A DNA stretch of 64,000 bases from Breviolum minutum Mf 1.05b.01 (taxonomy: Eukaryota > Sar > Dinophyceae > Suessiales > Symbiodiniaceae): assembly GCA_000507305.1 (NCBI GenBank), contig DF239042.1:223327-287326 (forward strand), read 5' to 3'. Under the pieces are notes generated by a model. The model was not told the DNA's origin and did not search any database. It saw only the letters and a list, made by a program, of their open reading frames with translations. Below, piece after piece: positions 63,751-64,000 of this stretch. Within the stretch, counting starts at the first letter, position 1. The number at the start of each line of letters is the position of its first letter. The position numbers were made by a program, and so were the translations under genes.

Positions 63751-63910
63751 GAGTTTCGTGGAAGAGTCAAATATCAAAGGGTGTTTATATCGATTCTTTT
63801 GAAAGGTTTTTGAGTTTTAAAAAAAAGTGGCTTTGATAAGGTGACAACTTGTTGTGAGGGGTGATTTTGGGGCGTATATTTATATATCTCAGACTCTACA
63901 AGTTGTGTGC

Positions 63911-63975
<65 letters not shown>

Positions 63976-63977
63976 GC
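63911..63977. repeat. (AAC)n microsatellite
   Basis: About 22 uninterrupted CAA/AAC triplets near the right edge of the window. Confidence 0.95.
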
Positions 63978-64000
63978 ACAACAACATCACCATCACCATC

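Noticed and set aside
1..64000. tRNA, rRNA, spliced-leader RNA, organelle DNA insertions, telomere repeats, riboswitches
   Set aside because: I looked for cloverleaf-type tRNA arms, conserved rRNA cores, the leader sequence and telomere runs and saw none I could support.

Overview
This window reads as nuclear DNA of a dinoflagellate, most likely a Symbiodiniaceae-type alga. Evidence: short exons (27-240 bp) in AT-rich, repeat-filled DNA; splice donors that are GT but also GC and GA, with acceptors usually AG followed by G; an alveolate-type ATP synthase subunit c; a ubiquitin-like plus RCC1-repeat ORF of the kind annotated as HERC-like in dinoflagellates; and very many short inverted-repeat elements. 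I see no prokaryotic operon, rRNA, tRNA, CRISPR array or virus. Because exons are short, few long ORFs are real genes, so I built gene models from splice sites, phase and protein patterns.

Layout. 1-16 kb is mostly repeats (MITEs, AT and CTAT microsatellites) with a few weak exon candidates. 16-22 kb holds scattered exons on both strands. 23.4-26.5 kb has minus-strand exons separated by about 1.7 kb of a 12-bp minisatellite. From 27 kb to the right edge nearly every supported exon is on the minus strand, as expected for a unidirectional gene block. In descending coordinates it holds: ATP synthase subunit c (63.6-62.45 kb); an unrecognised multi-exon gene ending at 60864; an initiation-factor-3-like gene starting only about 150 bp further on (60710); a gene with an internal 165-bp tandem duplication (58.1-59.4 kb); unrecognised genes at 57.9-51.3 kb; membrane-protein exons at 48 kb; a secreted or membrane protein start (46.9 kb); a UBL-RCC1 gene (44.8-43.6 kb); a BTB-containing region (40.3-38.2 kb); a thioredoxin-like exon (37.4 kb); a ubiquitin-like plus leucine-rich-repeat gene with eight mapped introns (37.0-33.0 kb); and a region with a GTPase-like (AIG1-type) domain (30.5-28.0 kb).

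Mobile DNA. At least ten families of short non-autonomous terminal-inverted-repeat elements occur, most in several copies. They lie in introns, next to splice sites and in one case supply a stop codon. No transposase gene was recognised. The best-supported functional genes are ATP synthase subunit c and the LRR gene. Everything else is coding-like sequence with stated uncertainty; no transcript evidence was available.
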